Below are positions 40,013 to 51,969 of a DNA stretch of 64,000 nt, piece by piece. Both the position numbers and the translations under genes were made by a program. Position 1 is the first letter of the stretch, and each line of letters starts with the position of its first letter. The notes under the pieces were generated by a model, which was not told the DNA's origin, ran no database searches, and saw nothing but the letters and a program-made list of their open reading frames with translations. Source of the stretch: Neovahlkampfia damariscottae. Its lineage: Eukaryota > Heterolobosea > Selenaionea > Neovahlkampfiida > Neovahlkampfiidae. The stretch lies in the NCBI GenBank assembly GCA_016618085.1, contig JABLTG010000029.1:62001-126000 (forward strand), given 5' to 3'.

Positions 40013-41149
40013 TTATTTTTTTTTTTTATGAATAATGCTTGGACCATATTCGTCGTATGCCTCGCTTGTAATAACAGCCTTTTGGTAAGATGTTAAACTA
40101 CTAAGAATTGAGCCTCCAATCCAAGTCATATATTTCCTTTCTGGAGGAGCAACAATTTTAACTTTTGCTGCTTTTGGTAATAATTTTTTCATTTCATTTT
40201 CAAGGCGATCACTGAATCCCTCAACCATTGAACTTCCACCTGAAATTAAAATATTTCCATAAAAGTCTTTTCTGCATCCCAAGTCAATTGATTGAATTGC
40301 ATCATTTACAATTTCATGAACTCCTTTACTTTCTTTTGACACTAATAACGGATTGAATAGTGCTTCTTGACAATCAAATCTTTCTTTACCTAAAGTAATT
40401 ACAGTGGAATCTGGAAGTTCATAAGATTTTTCCAATGTATTTGAAGTTTCTGTTGTGGCAACATCTTTTTCATAATCAGCAGAAACAAAACTTGAGTTTT
40501 TTTTAATTCCATCTGCAATATAAAATTCATGTGAATTTGATAAACGAACATTTCTTTGTGTCAAAAGTTCAATTAAATAATTTGTTATATCTCTTCCTCC
40601 AAAGTTAAATCTTTTTGTTGCTGGTTTCATTGTAAAACCATCAATTATTGCTGTTGTTTGAATAGTTGTTTCACCAATATCAATAACAAGTGCAGTATTT
40701 CTTCCAGAAGCCATGTGTGATAAAGCAGGAGGTTCTGTCATAAAAAAACTTGGAACTGAAAAAGTTTCAAATAGCATCATAATTTTTTTTTCTTTTTGAG
40801 TATTTGAACTAAAAAGAGGATCAGTCATAAAACAACTATATTCTTCAGGTGCGATTCTTAATTCATTGTAAAAAGTATGGTGAAGTAATTTTTCAAATTT
40901 TTCCCAGTTTTTAATTTCTCCATCAGAAATAACGTTTTCTATTTCTAAGTATGCATTTATTTTTGCAATGTCACCAATGTAATTTCTTGAACCGGACATG
41001 AATATATCACTGAAGTCTGATTTGTATTTTGGTTTTCCTGAAATGGTTGGTACTACAGCTCTTGGAGCATCATCACCTGAAAACCCTCCATGAGATTCAT
41101 AAGAACCTACATCTATTATAACTGAACGGTATTCTTCTTCTTCTTCCAT
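40013..41149 (-). CDS. Divergent actin-related protein 1 of a tandem pair
   Basis: 378 residues, the length of actin, single exon. The N-terminal phosphate loop IDVGSYESHGGFSGDDAPRA and VVPTISGKPK follow actin; NWEKFEKLLHHTFYNELRI, PALSHMASGRNTALVIDIGE, the adenosine-site pieces KGVHEIVNDAI, ILISGGSSMVEGFSDRL and WIGGSILSSL, and YDEYGPSII (actin YDESGPSIV) are present. Many surface residues are changed and the end is IHKKKK instead of HRKCF. It could be an Arp or a diverged actin. ATTGG 41167-41171. Confidence 0.82.
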   Translation of the reverse strand: MEEEEEYRSVIIDVGSYESHGGFSGDDAPRAVVPTISGKPKYKSDFSDIFMSGSRNYIGDIAKINAYLEIENVISDGEIKNWEKFEKLLHHTFYNELRIAPEEYSCFMTDPLFSSNTQKEKKIMMLFETFSVPSFFMTEPPALSHMASGRNTALVIDIGETTIQTTAIIDGFTMKPATKRFNFGGRDITNYLIELLTQRNVRLSNSHEFYIADGIKKNSSFVSADYEKDVATTETSNTLEKSYELPDSTVITLGKERFDCQEALFNPLLVSKESKGVHEIVNDAIQSIDLGCRKDFYGNILISGGSSMVEGFSDRLENEMKKLLPKAAKVKIVAPPERKYMTWIGGSILSSLTSYQKAVITSEAYDEYGPSIIHKKKK

Positions 41150-41264
41150 TCTTCTGTTGTGATTTGATTGGACACAAATGTATTTTTAGACCAGGATACT
41201 TTTTTAAAACCATAAATTTAATAGATGTTAATTTAGATACCAAAAAAAATGGAAGAAAAATTCT

Positions 41265-42350
41265 TCACAAAAATGATTTCTTTTTAATTAAATTTGGTCC
41301 TACTTCTTCATATTCACTTTTTGTCATCCATAAATCATCATTGAAAATTTCAGAAAAAATCAAACCACCTTCAAATGCAGAAAATTGAGGATCTTTGAGC
41401 ACCTCAATATTGATTTCAATTCCTAGATTTTTCATTTCTTTGATGATCCTTTCTTTAAATCCTTTGGAAGAGCTTGATCCTCCTGAAATAAAACAATCTT
41501 TTAAATTGGACATTTTGACAGCATCTGATATCAATTCATGTACTCCTTTTTCTTCTTTACAAACTAACTTTGGATCAAATATTACTTCATTACATCTGAA
41601 TCTTTGACTATCTAATGTAATTCTAGTCAAATCTGGTAGTTCAAATTCTTGACTAATTTTGTTCATTTTTGATTTTTCCATTTCTTCATTAAATTCAAAA
41701 GCAGTGTATCCAAAATTTTTTTTCATATCTTCAATGATGAAAATATCCGATGAATTGTTCAAGTGAATGTTTTTTTCAGTTAAGATTTCTTTTAAATATT
41801 TGGTTGAATCATTGCCACCAAAGTTATATTTTTTTACAGTATTTTCCAAAGGTTTACAGTTTAAAACTCCATAAAATGATGTTGTTGTGCCTCCAATATC
41901 TACAAAAAGACCTGAGTCAACACCTCCTGTGAATTGTGTCAAACGAGTTGGATTTGCCAATAGAAAAGAAGGAACTGAAATTGTTTCAAGCATAATCTGA
42001 GCTTTTTTTTCTTTTTGAGAGTCAGGGCAATTCCTTTGTTCAGTCATTAAATTTTTTGTTTTCTCCATTTTTGTTGGGTCAAAAATGTTGTTGTAAATTT
42101 GAGTCATTAACACTTCAAAAGATGTCCAATTTTGAATGATACCATGTTCAACAATTGGGTTTATTTTTAATAAGTGGAGCAGAGTTTTGGTGATTTCATT
42201 TCCTACATATTCACTTTTTGGGCTCCATAAGAAAGGAAAATGGTTTTGATGTTTTGGTGTTCCATAGATAGATCCAATATGAAGTTTAAATGACTGATCT
42301 CCAACTTTAGTTGTCGAGGAACCAACATCTACCACTCTTGTTTCGCTCAT
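41265..42350 (-). CDS. Highly divergent actin-related protein 2 of a tandem pair
   Basis: About 361 residues from the ATG 42348-42350; the frame is open further up but without a likely start. It is clearly related to its neighbour (SVPSFLLANPTRLTQFTGG, KYNFGGNDSTKYLKEILTEK, KGVHELISDAV, FISGGSSSSKGFKERI, YEEVGPNLI). The first phosphate loop is shortened (VVDVGSSTTKVGDQ) and the GDDAPR motif is gone; the second reads FVDIGGTTTSFYG. Nucleotide binding is therefore doubtful. It arose by tandem duplication, with 115 bp between the two genes. ATTGG 42357-42361, 6 bp upstream. Confidence 0.75.
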   Translation of the reverse strand: MSETRVVDVGSSTTKVGDQSFKLHIGSIYGTPKHQNHFPFLWSPKSEYVGNEITKTLLHLLKINPIVEHGIIQNWTSFEVLMTQIYNNIFDPTKMEKTKNLMTEQRNCPDSQKEKKAQIMLETISVPSFLLANPTRLTQFTGGVDSGLFVDIGGTTTSFYGVLNCKPLENTVKKYNFGGNDSTKYLKEILTEKNIHLNNSSDIFIIEDMKKNFGYTAFEFNEEMEKSKMNKISQEFELPDLTRITLDSQRFRCNEVIFDPKLVCKEEKGVHELISDAVKMSNLKDCFISGGSSSSKGFKERIIKEMKNLGIEINIEVLKDPQFSAFEGGLIFSEIFNDDLWMTKSEYEEVGPNLIKKKSFL

Positions 42351-42491
42351 CTTTTGATTGGGTGTTTTAACTTTGGAGAAAAAAAAAAAAAGAAAAAACT
42401 TGGCAATGTATTCTGTAAAATACAAAGAAAATAAACTTTTTGCTTTGGAGAATTTTTGACCAACCAAATCACTGAAAGTTTTCAATTTCTC

Positions 42492-43077
42492 ATGGACACA
42501 AGTGATTCAGAAACAAACCAAAATGTTCTAAAGATTGATCTATCAGAAGAAAATCAAAAAGAACGTCTCCAATCTGACAATTTTGAATTAATACTTTTCG
42601 ATTTAGGCGAAGTAAAAATTTAAAAAAAAATTAAAAAAATTAAAGCATAAAATTGATGATTTAGATAAAACACAACTTGACACAATAACAAATAAATTTA
42701 AATTGAAAAATGGTTCAACTTTAGAATCAAGTTTGATGAATGAAAATCAGTTTGTTTTTGTCATTGACGACAAACAATTAAAACATGCAAAAGAAATTTC
42801 AAAGTGTTATAGATACGTTGATGATTCATTTAAACTTCCAAAAGTTACTTATAAAAAATCAAACCCAATCATCACTCAAAAAAAAGATTTAACATGCATT
42901 TTTCCACCATTAGGTGATAAAGCTTTCAAAGATAAACAAAAAGATTTAAGCACTATGATTACTAAAGCTGAAAATAAAACTGAAAAAAAAAATAAAGAAA
43001 AAAAAAATTCTGAAAAAAAAAGAAAAAGAGAAGAAGAAACTTCTGAAAAAAAACACAAAAAAAAAGCAAAAAAATAA
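42492..43077 (+). CDS. Small acidic-then-basic nuclear-type protein, not recognised
   Basis: About 183 residues in two exons (intron about 42612-42645). The N-terminal 120 residues are mixed (FELILFDLGEHKIDDLDKTQ, KFKLKNGSTLESSL); the last 40 are almost pure Lys/Glu/Arg (KKNSEKKRKREEETSEKKHK), a typical nucleolar or nuclear tail. The layout resembles RNA polymerase I subunit RPA34/CAST, but no motif decides it. Confidence 0.5.
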
Positions 43078-43136
43078 ATTTTTGAACATATAAAAAGATA
43101 AAACAAGGTTTGTTGTTTCAATTTTTTTTTGTACCA

Positions 43137-43666
43137 ATGACATCTTTGCTTGATAAAATTTCGAAAGTTGCTGTGAGGTGAAGAAAGAAATTTTTTAAAA
43201 AAAATGAAACTTGTAGTTCTGTATTGAATAATGATGGAAAAAACTATGGTAAAAAATTCATGCTTGATGATGATGATGAAACTTGTTGGAATTCACATCA
43301 AGGACAACCACAAAAGTAAAATTAAAATATTAAACTTACTCAAAGGATAATAATTGAATTCAAAGAAGAAATTGAAGATATTAAAACTTTAAAAATAATG
43401 TTTCAAGGTGGATTTGCAGGAAAGAAATGTAAAACAAAAAAAAATAAAATTCTTAAACCAATGCACAAGGCGAAATACAAAAAAATAAACAAGATGATGA
43501 AAAATCATTTGAATTACATTCATTTTTTTATCCTGATGATTCAAATAAATATCAAGAATTTCAAATGGAGAATTTAAAAAATGTTAAAAAATTAAGAATA
43601 ATATTTCATGATTCATCAGATTTTTATGGAAGAATAACAATTTATAAAATAGATTTTTTAATGTAA
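43137..43666 (+). CDS. NR2C2AP (TRA16)-like F5/8 C domain protein
   Basis: About 140 residues in four exons with introns of about 30-40 nt. Close to human NR2C2AP: SSVLNNDGKNYGKKFMLDD, ETCWNSHQGQPQ, IIIEFKEE, MFQGGFAGKKC, FFYPDDSN and FHDSSDFYGRITIYKIDFL. The domain is a small discoidin-type jelly roll; the cellular role in protists is unknown. A CCAAT overlaps the start codon itself (43134-43138). The 3' end overlaps the convergent dehydrogenase by 9 bp. Confidence 0.85.
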
Positions 43667-44846
43667 ATTTGAAATTACTTCATTTGTGAATTCACTACAT
43701 TTTGCATTTCCACCTAAATCACCTGTTAAATGTTTCTTTTCAGCAAAGACTTTTTTTAAACTATTTTCAATTTTTGTAGCAACATCTAATTTTCCAACAT
43801 GTTTTAATAACATAACAGAAGACAATAAAAGAGCAGTTGGATTTGCCAAATCTTTTCCTTCAATATCAGGAGCAGTACCATGAACAGCTTCAAATAAAGA
43901 TGCTTGTTTTCCATAATTTCCAGAAGGTGTTAAACCTAAACCTCCAATTAATCCAGCAGCTAAATCAGAAACAATATCTCCATATAAATTTGTTGTAACC
44001 ATAACATCAAATTTTTGTGGATTTCTAGCCATTTCTAAGCAACATGTTTCCAGTTGAACAATATCAAGTTCAATTTCAGGAAAATCTTTTGCAACTTTTT
44101 GACAACAATCTAAAAATAAACCATCTGATAATTTCATTACATTTGCCTTGTGAATAACTGAAAGTTTTTTTCTGTTGTGTTCTTTACAATAATTGAAAGC
44201 ATATTTAGCAATTCTCATTGAAGCATCTTCTGTGATAACTTTCAATGATTCAACAACACCTTTTAGAAAATTTATGTAAAAAAAACTTTTTCTTTACCTG
44301 GAACGATTTGATGTTCAAGTCCACAATATTCACCTTCAGTATTTTCTCTGATTACAACCATATCAACACCTTTATAGTATTTTTCAATCGGTGGAATTGA
44401 AATAGCAGGTCTAACGTTTGCATATAAAGAAAGTGCTTTTCTAAGTGTAATGTTCAAAGATCTGTAACCTTTTCCAATCTATCAAAATAAAAATTAATTT
44501 TTTTTTTCAGTTTTAATTTACTGGTGTAGCAAGAGGTCCTTTAAGAGCTAATTTATTTTTTAAAACTGAATCAATAGCTTCTTGTGAGACTAATTCTTTT
44601 GAACCTGGAATTGGTTTACCAATATCATGTTCTTCCCAATGTATATTAGCTCCTGCTCTATCTAAGATTTTGATACAAGCATCAGAAATTTCAGGTCCTT
44701 GTCATTGTTGTTAAAAAAAAATAAAACATACCGATTCCATGTCCTTTGAACAAAGTGACAATTAATTTGTTGTCTTTAGTAAATTGAAAATCGTGGTGGA
44801 ATTTTCTCAAAAATTGTTTGTTTGGTTTGAAAAATTGTTTGAGCAT
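43658..44846 (-). CDS. Mitochondrial NAD-type isocitrate dehydrogenase
   Basis: Oxidises isocitrate to 2-oxoglutarate in the TCA cycle. Starts MLKQFFKPNKQFLRKF, a likely presequence. Family motifs: LFKGHGIGPEI, LKGPLATP, SLNITLRKALSLYANVRPA, MVVIRENTEGEYCGLEH, IHKANVMKLSDGLFL, VTTNLYGDIVSDLAAGLIGG, FEAVHGTAPDI, GKDLANPTALLLS and TGDLGG. About four short introns, for example about 44482-44520 and 44706-44732. ATTGG lies 9 bp upstream. Confidence 0.92.
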
Positions 44847-45095
44847 TATGGTGAACCAATCAAAACCCATGAAAAATCAAATTTTTTATTCCATCTCCAA
44901 AAAAAACTCAAAAATATGATCAAGTATTATTTAAAAATATGTAGAATTTGAGATCAAACAAGCTACAATTCAGTTTAAAACAATATTTTTCAACTTGTGT
45001 GAAAAAAAAAATAAGATTAAGCTGTTTGCATCAAATGTATGAATCAGAACATGTATTTTTTCGAAACTAAATTAAGAGTTTATTATCTACAATAC

Positions 45096-47284
45096 TTAAA
45101 TAATCATTTTTGATCTTTTTTCAGTATATTCTTTTATCAATTTTTCCATTTCTAATTTTTTTTCAATTGTATCAAAAGAATATCTTGAATAGCCTGATCC
45201 GAGTTTTAGGTTCATCACTTTTTCATCATGTTCAACTTTTTCATTCTCATCGTAAAATAAAGCAACATAGAAAAAGTGATCAATCACTTCAACCTCTTTC
45301 AAATCATGTCTTAACATTGGAGCTGACAACATCATCATATTATCCTCAGGATCAGATAAAAAATTAATAATCAAAATATCATTGAATAAATACATTTTAG
45401 CAGATGATTCTTTGGAAATTACAGTAACTTCGTGCACATAATCTCTGTGTGGTTGAACCAAATCCTAAAAAAATTTTTAAATTTTTTTTTTCACCTTACA
45501 TCAATCTCCAAATCTTCACTTAATTCTTTCACTTTTAATTTCTTTTCATATTCATCACATATTTTATTTTGTAATATTGCATTTTTTTTAATCAAATCCA
45601 AAGCAGTTGTTAGCAACTCATAATCAGGATGTTCTTCAGGAGTTACTTTTAACACAGATTCAAATAATAATCTATATCTTGGTATTCTTTGAATTGGCAT
45701 TACCATTAATGAAGAAAGTCCTTGACCACATTTCTTCTTTTGATTCACGCACCATTCTGCAAATTTCTTATTTTCTTTGGTGAAGTGTCTAATTTCATTC
45801 AATGAGTTTTGATAGGTCTTTGTATATCCAATATAGAGTTTAAACATTGGTGACATTCTAATAAATGTTTCTGAAATTGATCGAATTTGAGGTCCATTAT
45901 TTTTTAAATCTTTTAATAATTCTGTATTGAATGAAAAAATAGAAGTCAAATCAGGTGGAAAAAGAGTTGCTGATTCTTGTTTACTCAATATCTGTTTTTT
46001 ACCAGAAACAATACCTGCTCTAATAGGTTTTACATAACTCTCCATGATTATTGTCAAAAAATTGACATATTTTGTTTCACTATCTATGATTTCTTGTAAT
46101 ACTTTTGCTCTCTCTTCATCATCTTTTGCGTTGACCCCAGACAATGATTTTAATAATTGAGTTGGGATACTACTCATTGACTTTCTGATTGCATTTTGTG
46201 GTGTTTCAAATTCAGCATCAAGTTGATCTGATGAATTCATTCCTTTTGGTGATAATTCATCTTTTAGTTCTTCTTCTGATTTATCAGGAGGTGGAAATAT
46301 CGGAGTTTGAGGGACCTTTGGACCATCTATTCTATCTTGTAATACTTTTATTAGTGGATTTAATTTCTTTCCTGTTTTTCCTTCAGGTGATGAATTTATT
46401 TGATTTCCAGGAGGAGCAGCTACTCTTCTTTTATTTCGTCTTTGTCTGAAGAAAGAGTTTAGTTGAATTTCCATTTCTTTGAACTGGTCTGGATCATTAG
46501 GTCTATTTTCATGTATATGTGCTATTTTTAAGTTTTGTAAATCTTGAATTTCATCAGGTAATTTTGTTAACATATTGTGTGAAATATCAATTTCATTTAG
46601 TTCTTTTAATGAGTTTATATTTGATGGTATACACTCTAATAAGTTGAAAGATATGTCTAATTTTGTTAATTTTAATGACAGAATGGTTTGAGGAAACTCT
46701 TCAAATTGATTAAAACTTAAATTTAACTCTTCAATTGATTTTAATTCTTTGAATTCATCAGGTAATTTTGAAAGACAGTTATGTGATAAATTCATTATTT
46801 TGACGTTTACAAGTGTATAACAAACCCAGGAAGATATGTTTTGAATTAAATTTTTTGAAACATCTAAAATCTCGATATTGGTCGCAAAATCAGAAACTTT
46901 TTGTGGTATTTCTTTTAAAGAACAACTGTTTAAACCTAATGATTTTGAGTTTTCTTTTACAAATAAATCCAATGAATCTTGAACCTCTTTTCTAATTATA
47001 ATGGATTTTTTTTTTGCTCTTTTGGAGAAACCTCGTAACGCAGATTGTATGATAATTATAGATTCTATTCTAGTTTTTCTTTGTTTTAAGTCATCTTGTA
47101 TTAAAATTAAAGCTTTTTCTTCTTTGGTAGTTTTTGAAATGTTCACAAAATCCCATGTTAAGCCTCTGAGATAAATTAATGTTGACAAATCGTCAGTATT
47201 ATATTTTAAGTAAGTATTATTTTTTGGATTTGTCAAATCCTCAGGATTCAGTTTTCCTTCCTTGAGCTGTTTATTCACAAACAT
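45096..47284 (-). CDS. RhoGEF with IQ motif, leucine-rich repeats and DH-PH domains
   Basis: About 715 residues in two exons (intron about 45468-45499). An IQ-like helix (IIIIQSALRGFSKRAKKKS, about 77-95) is followed by six leucine-rich repeats of about 23 residues (MNLSHNCLSKLPDEFKELKS, LDISFNLLECIPSNINSL), a Pro/Ser linker, a DH domain (QEIIDSETKYVNFLTIIMESY ... MVMPIQRIPRYRLLFE) and a PH domain (TVISKESSAKMYLFNDILII). It would activate a Rho/Rac GTPase at the cortex and drive actin remodelling; the IQ helix suggests calmodulin control. ATTGG about 26 bp upstream. Confidence 0.85.
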
Positions 47285-47492
47285 GAAAACAAGCTGAAAA
47301 ACAAAAATGATTGGATTAATTTTTCATAACGGAATTTAGGATAAAAAAAAAAGAAAACAAATCGACAACAACTTCAATTTTTCTTATTTCTTCAATTTTA
47401 TTTCCATGAACCAATCAAGTTATTTCTTTTTTCGATGCACCGTTTGGTGAGAAGTAAACCATTCATCAAATTAAATAAACTTCATTTGTAAA

Positions 47493-50400
47493 ATGTTACA
47501 TAGATTTAAAAATTTTAGTTCAATTTTTAAACTGAGGAATATTCAACCAATAAAACGTCAGAGTTTCAATTCAACTTTTTCAACAGAAACACACATGACT
47601 GAAAAACCAAAGAAAGAAAAAAAAGAAAAAAAAGAAAAAGAAATTTTCACATATGTTAATAAAACTCCAAAAGGAGAAAAAAAAAGTAAAAAAAAAACAA
47701 AAAACTAAAAAAAAAAAAAAAACAGACGTTTCAGAAGAAGCACCTTCAACCTATCAACCAAAAGTAATCCAAAAAAATATAGAATTAAAATTAAAAAGTA
47801 TGTTGAATCAGCATGGTATGAATGGTGGGAAAAGATGGGATTTTTTCAACCAGAACCAAAAAGTGATAAAAAAAGCGTAAAAAAAATAAAAAAAAAATTA
47901 AAACAAAAAAGTATGTTATGGTTTTACCACCTCCAAACGTAACAGGTAGTTTACATTTAGGTCATGCTTTGACGGTTGCTGTTGAAGATTGTCTCGTTAG
48001 ATGGTTTTTTTTTTTTTTTTTTTTGACTTGTTTTGACAGGCACAGAATGAAAGGTGATAACGTTTTATATTTACCTGGTGTTGATCATGCTGGTATTGCT
48101 ACACAAGTTGTTGTTGAAAAACGATTGAAAAAATTAACAGGTAAAAGCAGACATGATATTGGACGTGAAGAATTTCTTAAAGAAACTTTCAAATGGAAAG
48201 ATGAATATGGAGCTAATATCTGTAATCAACTTCGTCGTGTTGGTGCTTCTTTAGATTGGACAAGAGAAGTTTTCACAATGGATGATAAACTTTCAATTGC
48301 TGTTAATGAAGCTTTTGTTAGACTTTATGAAAAGAAGTTAATTTATAGAGCTACAAGATTAGTCAACTGGGATTGTACTTTGAATACTGCTATTTCAAAT
48401 ATTGAAGTTGACCATAAAGAGATTGAAAGAAATGAAAAAATTAAAATTGGAAATAGATTAAAGAAAGTTGAATACGGTTTCTTATTTGATTTTGCATATA
48501 AGCTTGAAGACTCTGGTAAAGTTTTTTTGCATGTGTTAAAAATTTTTTAGATGAAGAAATTATTGTTTCAACAACAAGACCTGAAACAATTCCAGGTGAT
48601 ACAGGTATAGCTGTTCATCCAGATGATGAAAGATATAAAAAATTAGTTGGCAAGTTTTGTATTCATCCATTCAATGGAAGAAAAATTCCTATTGTAGCAG
48701 ATTCAATTACAGTTGATATGAATTTTGGAACAGGTGCTGTTAAAATTACACCAGCACATGATTTCAATGATTTTGAATGCGGAAAAAGAAACAAGTTGGA
48801 AGTTATCAATATCATGAATGATGATGGTACTTTAAATGAAGAAGGAAAACCATTTGTAGGAATGGATAGATTAGATGCACGTGAAGAAGTCATGAAAAAA
48901 TTAGAAGAATTAAAATTAGCAAGAGGTAAAAAAGAACATAAACTCTCCATTGGACTTTGTCAAAGAGTAAGTCATATAACAAATTTATTAAAAAAAAAAA
49001 AGAGTGGTGATGTTATTGAACCTATTATCAAACCACAATGGTATTTTGATTGTAATGAACTTGCTGAAAGTGCAATGAAATCAGTTAAAGATGGTGATTT
49101 AAAAATACTTCCAAGTTTTTATGTTGATAACTGGAATAAATGGTTAGGTGACATTAGAGAGTGGTGTATTTCACGTCAACTTTGGTGGGGTCATAGAATT
49201 CCTGCATATTTTATTGTTGTTGAAGGAAAAGAACGTGGTGATGTAAAGTTTAAAATAAACTAAATACTTTTTAAAAAAGCCAATCGATGAAGAAAATTGG
49301 GTTGTTGGTAGAAATGAAAAAGAAGCTTTAGAAAATGCTGCTAAAAAGTTAGGAATTGATAAAAGTAAAATCACTCTTGAACAAGATGAAGATGTTCTTG
49401 ATACATGGTTTTCATCAGGTCTTTTCCCATTTTCAACAATGGGTTGGCCAGAAAATACACAAGATTTTGAAAGTTTTTATCCAAACTCAACACTTGAAAC
49501 AGGAGCTGATATTCTTTTCTTTTGGGTTGCAAGAATGGTTTTTATGGGTCAAGCTTTAACAGATAAACTTCCATTTGATACAGTAACATTTTTAACACAA
49601 AAAATTTTTAATTTTTTTTTAAAGGTATTTTTACATGCTATGGTTAGAGATAAAGAAGGAAAGAAAATGTCAAAAAGTTTAGGAAATATCATCGATCCAA
49701 TTGATGTTATTGAATCAATTTCTTTAGAAAATCTTCAAGAAAAGTTAAAACATGGTAATTTACAACCAAATGAATTAGAAAGAGCAACAAAATTACAAAA
49801 GAAACAATTTCCAGAAGGTATTCCAGAATGTGGTACAGATGCTCTTCGTTTTACTTTATTAAATTTCACAACTGCAAATGCAAGAGATATTAATTTAGAT
49901 GTTCTTCGTATTAATGGTTATAGAACATTTTGTAATAAAATGTGGCAAACGACTCAATTTTGTTTATTAAACATGAAAGACTTTAAACCAGAAGAATCAA
50001 TTGTTGTAAGTTTAAAAATCATTAAAAAAAAAAAAGTCTGAAAAAACACATTCACTTTCATTCCTTGATAAATGGATTTTAGGTCGTCTTAACTCAACAA
50101 TTAAAAATGTTGATAAAGCACTTACAAGTTATAACTTTGGTCTTTATACTTCACTTTGTTATGATTTTTGGTATAAAGAAGTTTGTGATGTTTACATTGA
50201 AGCTATTAAACCAGTTATGTCTCTTTCAGAAGATTCAAAAGAAAGAAAAGCAGCACAAACTGTTTTATATACATGTATTGAAACAGTTTTAAGATTACTT
50301 CATCCAACAATGCCTTTCATCACAGAAGAATTATGGCAAAGACTTCCAGGACATTCAGAATTTCCAAAAGAAAAATGTTCAATTATGATTAATCCTTACC

Positions 50401-50955
50401 CAAAAACAGTAATTTTTTTTTTATTGTAAATTTAAAATTTTTTAGGTTGTTGAATGGGAATATGAAAAAATTGAACAAGAAATGGATCTCATTCAAAAGA
50501 TTTGTGGTAGAATTCGTTTTGTCAAAGCATCTTATACTGTTCAAAATCATGTTAAACCAAAAGTTTATTTTCTCAGTCAATCAGATGATTATACAAAATT
50601 ATTAACAGAATTATCATCAACTATTTCAACACTTTCGTTTTGTGGAGAAACTGCTGTTTTAACATCAACCAATGATAAACCAGAAGGATGTGTTATTGAA
50701 TACATTGATCAATTTTGTTCTGTTTATGTTCTCTTAAAAGGTTATTTAGATGTTGACAGTGAAATTAAAAAATTAGATAAAAAAAAGAAAGAATTGACAA
50801 AAGGATTAGATGGTTTAAATAAATTAATGTCAAGTGCAAAATACTCAAAGGTACCACCTAAAATTAAAGAACAAAATGATGAAAAAAAGAAAAAATATGA
50901 ACTTGATCTTTCAAATATTGATAATGCTATTGATGAAATGAAGAAATTCAATTAA
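47493..50955 (+). CDS. VARS: Valyl-tRNA synthetase with two in-frame starts
   Basis: Class I synthetase of about 1000 residues with about nine short introns, several almost pure A or T. Motifs: [15 protein letters not shown] (HIGH), [24 protein letters not shown], editing-domain pieces [11 protein letters not shown]-type, [32 protein letters not shown] (KMSKS), the anticodon-binding end and a C-terminal coiled coil ([20 protein letters not shown]). The first ATG (47493) precedes a basic, acid-free leader ([20 protein letters not shown]), then a second ATG at 47595 begins [16 protein letters not shown], as in cytosolic forms. One gene may thus serve mitochondria and cytosol. CCAAT at 47411-47415 is 78 bp upstream. 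Confidence 0.92.
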
Positions 50956-51007
50956 AAATACATATTTTTATGATCCAATCAAATTCTTTTTTTCCATTTT
51001 GAGATTT

Positions 51008-51854
51008 ATGCACGAAAAAGTTGTTGAGTCTTTTGAAGAAGAGTCAAAAGTAAATCTTTTGATTAGAAATGTTATTGGTGTTGGTGTTTCTTTTAGTGTC
51101 TTGGCTATCATTATAGCAATTGGTGTTGTTGAATATTTGACCATCACAAACTTGCCACTTCAACCTCCTTATATTTTTATTGGAAAAACAAATTTGGATA
51201 AATTTAATTTACCAACATATTGTCCTTCAGCTAATAACACAAAATGTTGTGAAGCTGGAAAACCATGTAGTTTACAGTTTGAAGATCCAACCAACATTAC
51301 AATTGATGCAACTGTAAAAAAAAAAAACTTTTTTTTAACAATTCAAAGGTAATTTTAGCAATGCAAAACATCAACCCAAATGAACCTTTTTTTTGGAAAG
51401 ATATGATTTCAAAACTTGCCCTTGAAAGTAACTTTGCTGATGAGTTGATGAGAGGTTTTTCAGGTAATGGAACAATGGGTGGTTTAGATTCATCTGAAGT
51501 TTGATTTTTGGATTTATTTAACATATAGATTCCTTTGAAGTTGAAATTTAATCAAGATTTTGATTCACTTCGAAAGTTGTTATGTGCTCTTGACCAAAAA
51601 GAAAATCCAGAAATGTACTTGGATATTAAATTAGTTGATTTTATGTTTGCAAATCAAACATATCAAAAAAATCTTACTGCTGCAATGAAATTTGGTTTGA
51701 AAAAAAAAAAAAAAGAAATTTAACATTTTTTCAAGATTTTCTTTCAATTTGTGAAAATTCAAAAGAAAAATGTGAAATTGATCCATTATACAGGGCTGAT
51801 ATATGTGGAAGTACAAGAGTTTATTCAATTGAGCAACTTTTAAGAAGTGGATAA
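51008..51854 (+). CDS. Single-pass type II membrane protein, not recognised
   Basis: Short cytosolic N-terminus, one transmembrane helix (VIGVGVSFSVLAIIIAIGVV), then a Cys-containing outer part (YCPSANNTKCCEAGKPCSLQF, LLCALDQKENPE, SICENSKEKCEID). Four short introns (about 51316-51349, 51503-51528 and 51694-51730 among them). The start is the ATG at 51008. CCAAT 50974-50978, 29 bp upstream. Confidence 0.6.
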
Positions 51855-51969
51855 TTCACGACATTTCCATAAACTTGATTACTTTTTTTGGAATTTTTTT
51901 TTTGGTTTTTGGTAGACAGATTCCATCATCCCACTGATTGTAAAAACAAAATTAAAATTATAATTGAAA

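Noticed and set aside
42876-43143. Phe-rich antisense frames over the Lys-rich tail
   Set aside because: Reverse complement of AAA/GAA codons reads as TTT/TTC; not a gene.
47640-47900. Poly-A-rich stretches as retroposed tails or simple-repeat insertions
   Set aside because: They are Lys codons and A-rich introns of valyl-tRNA synthetase.
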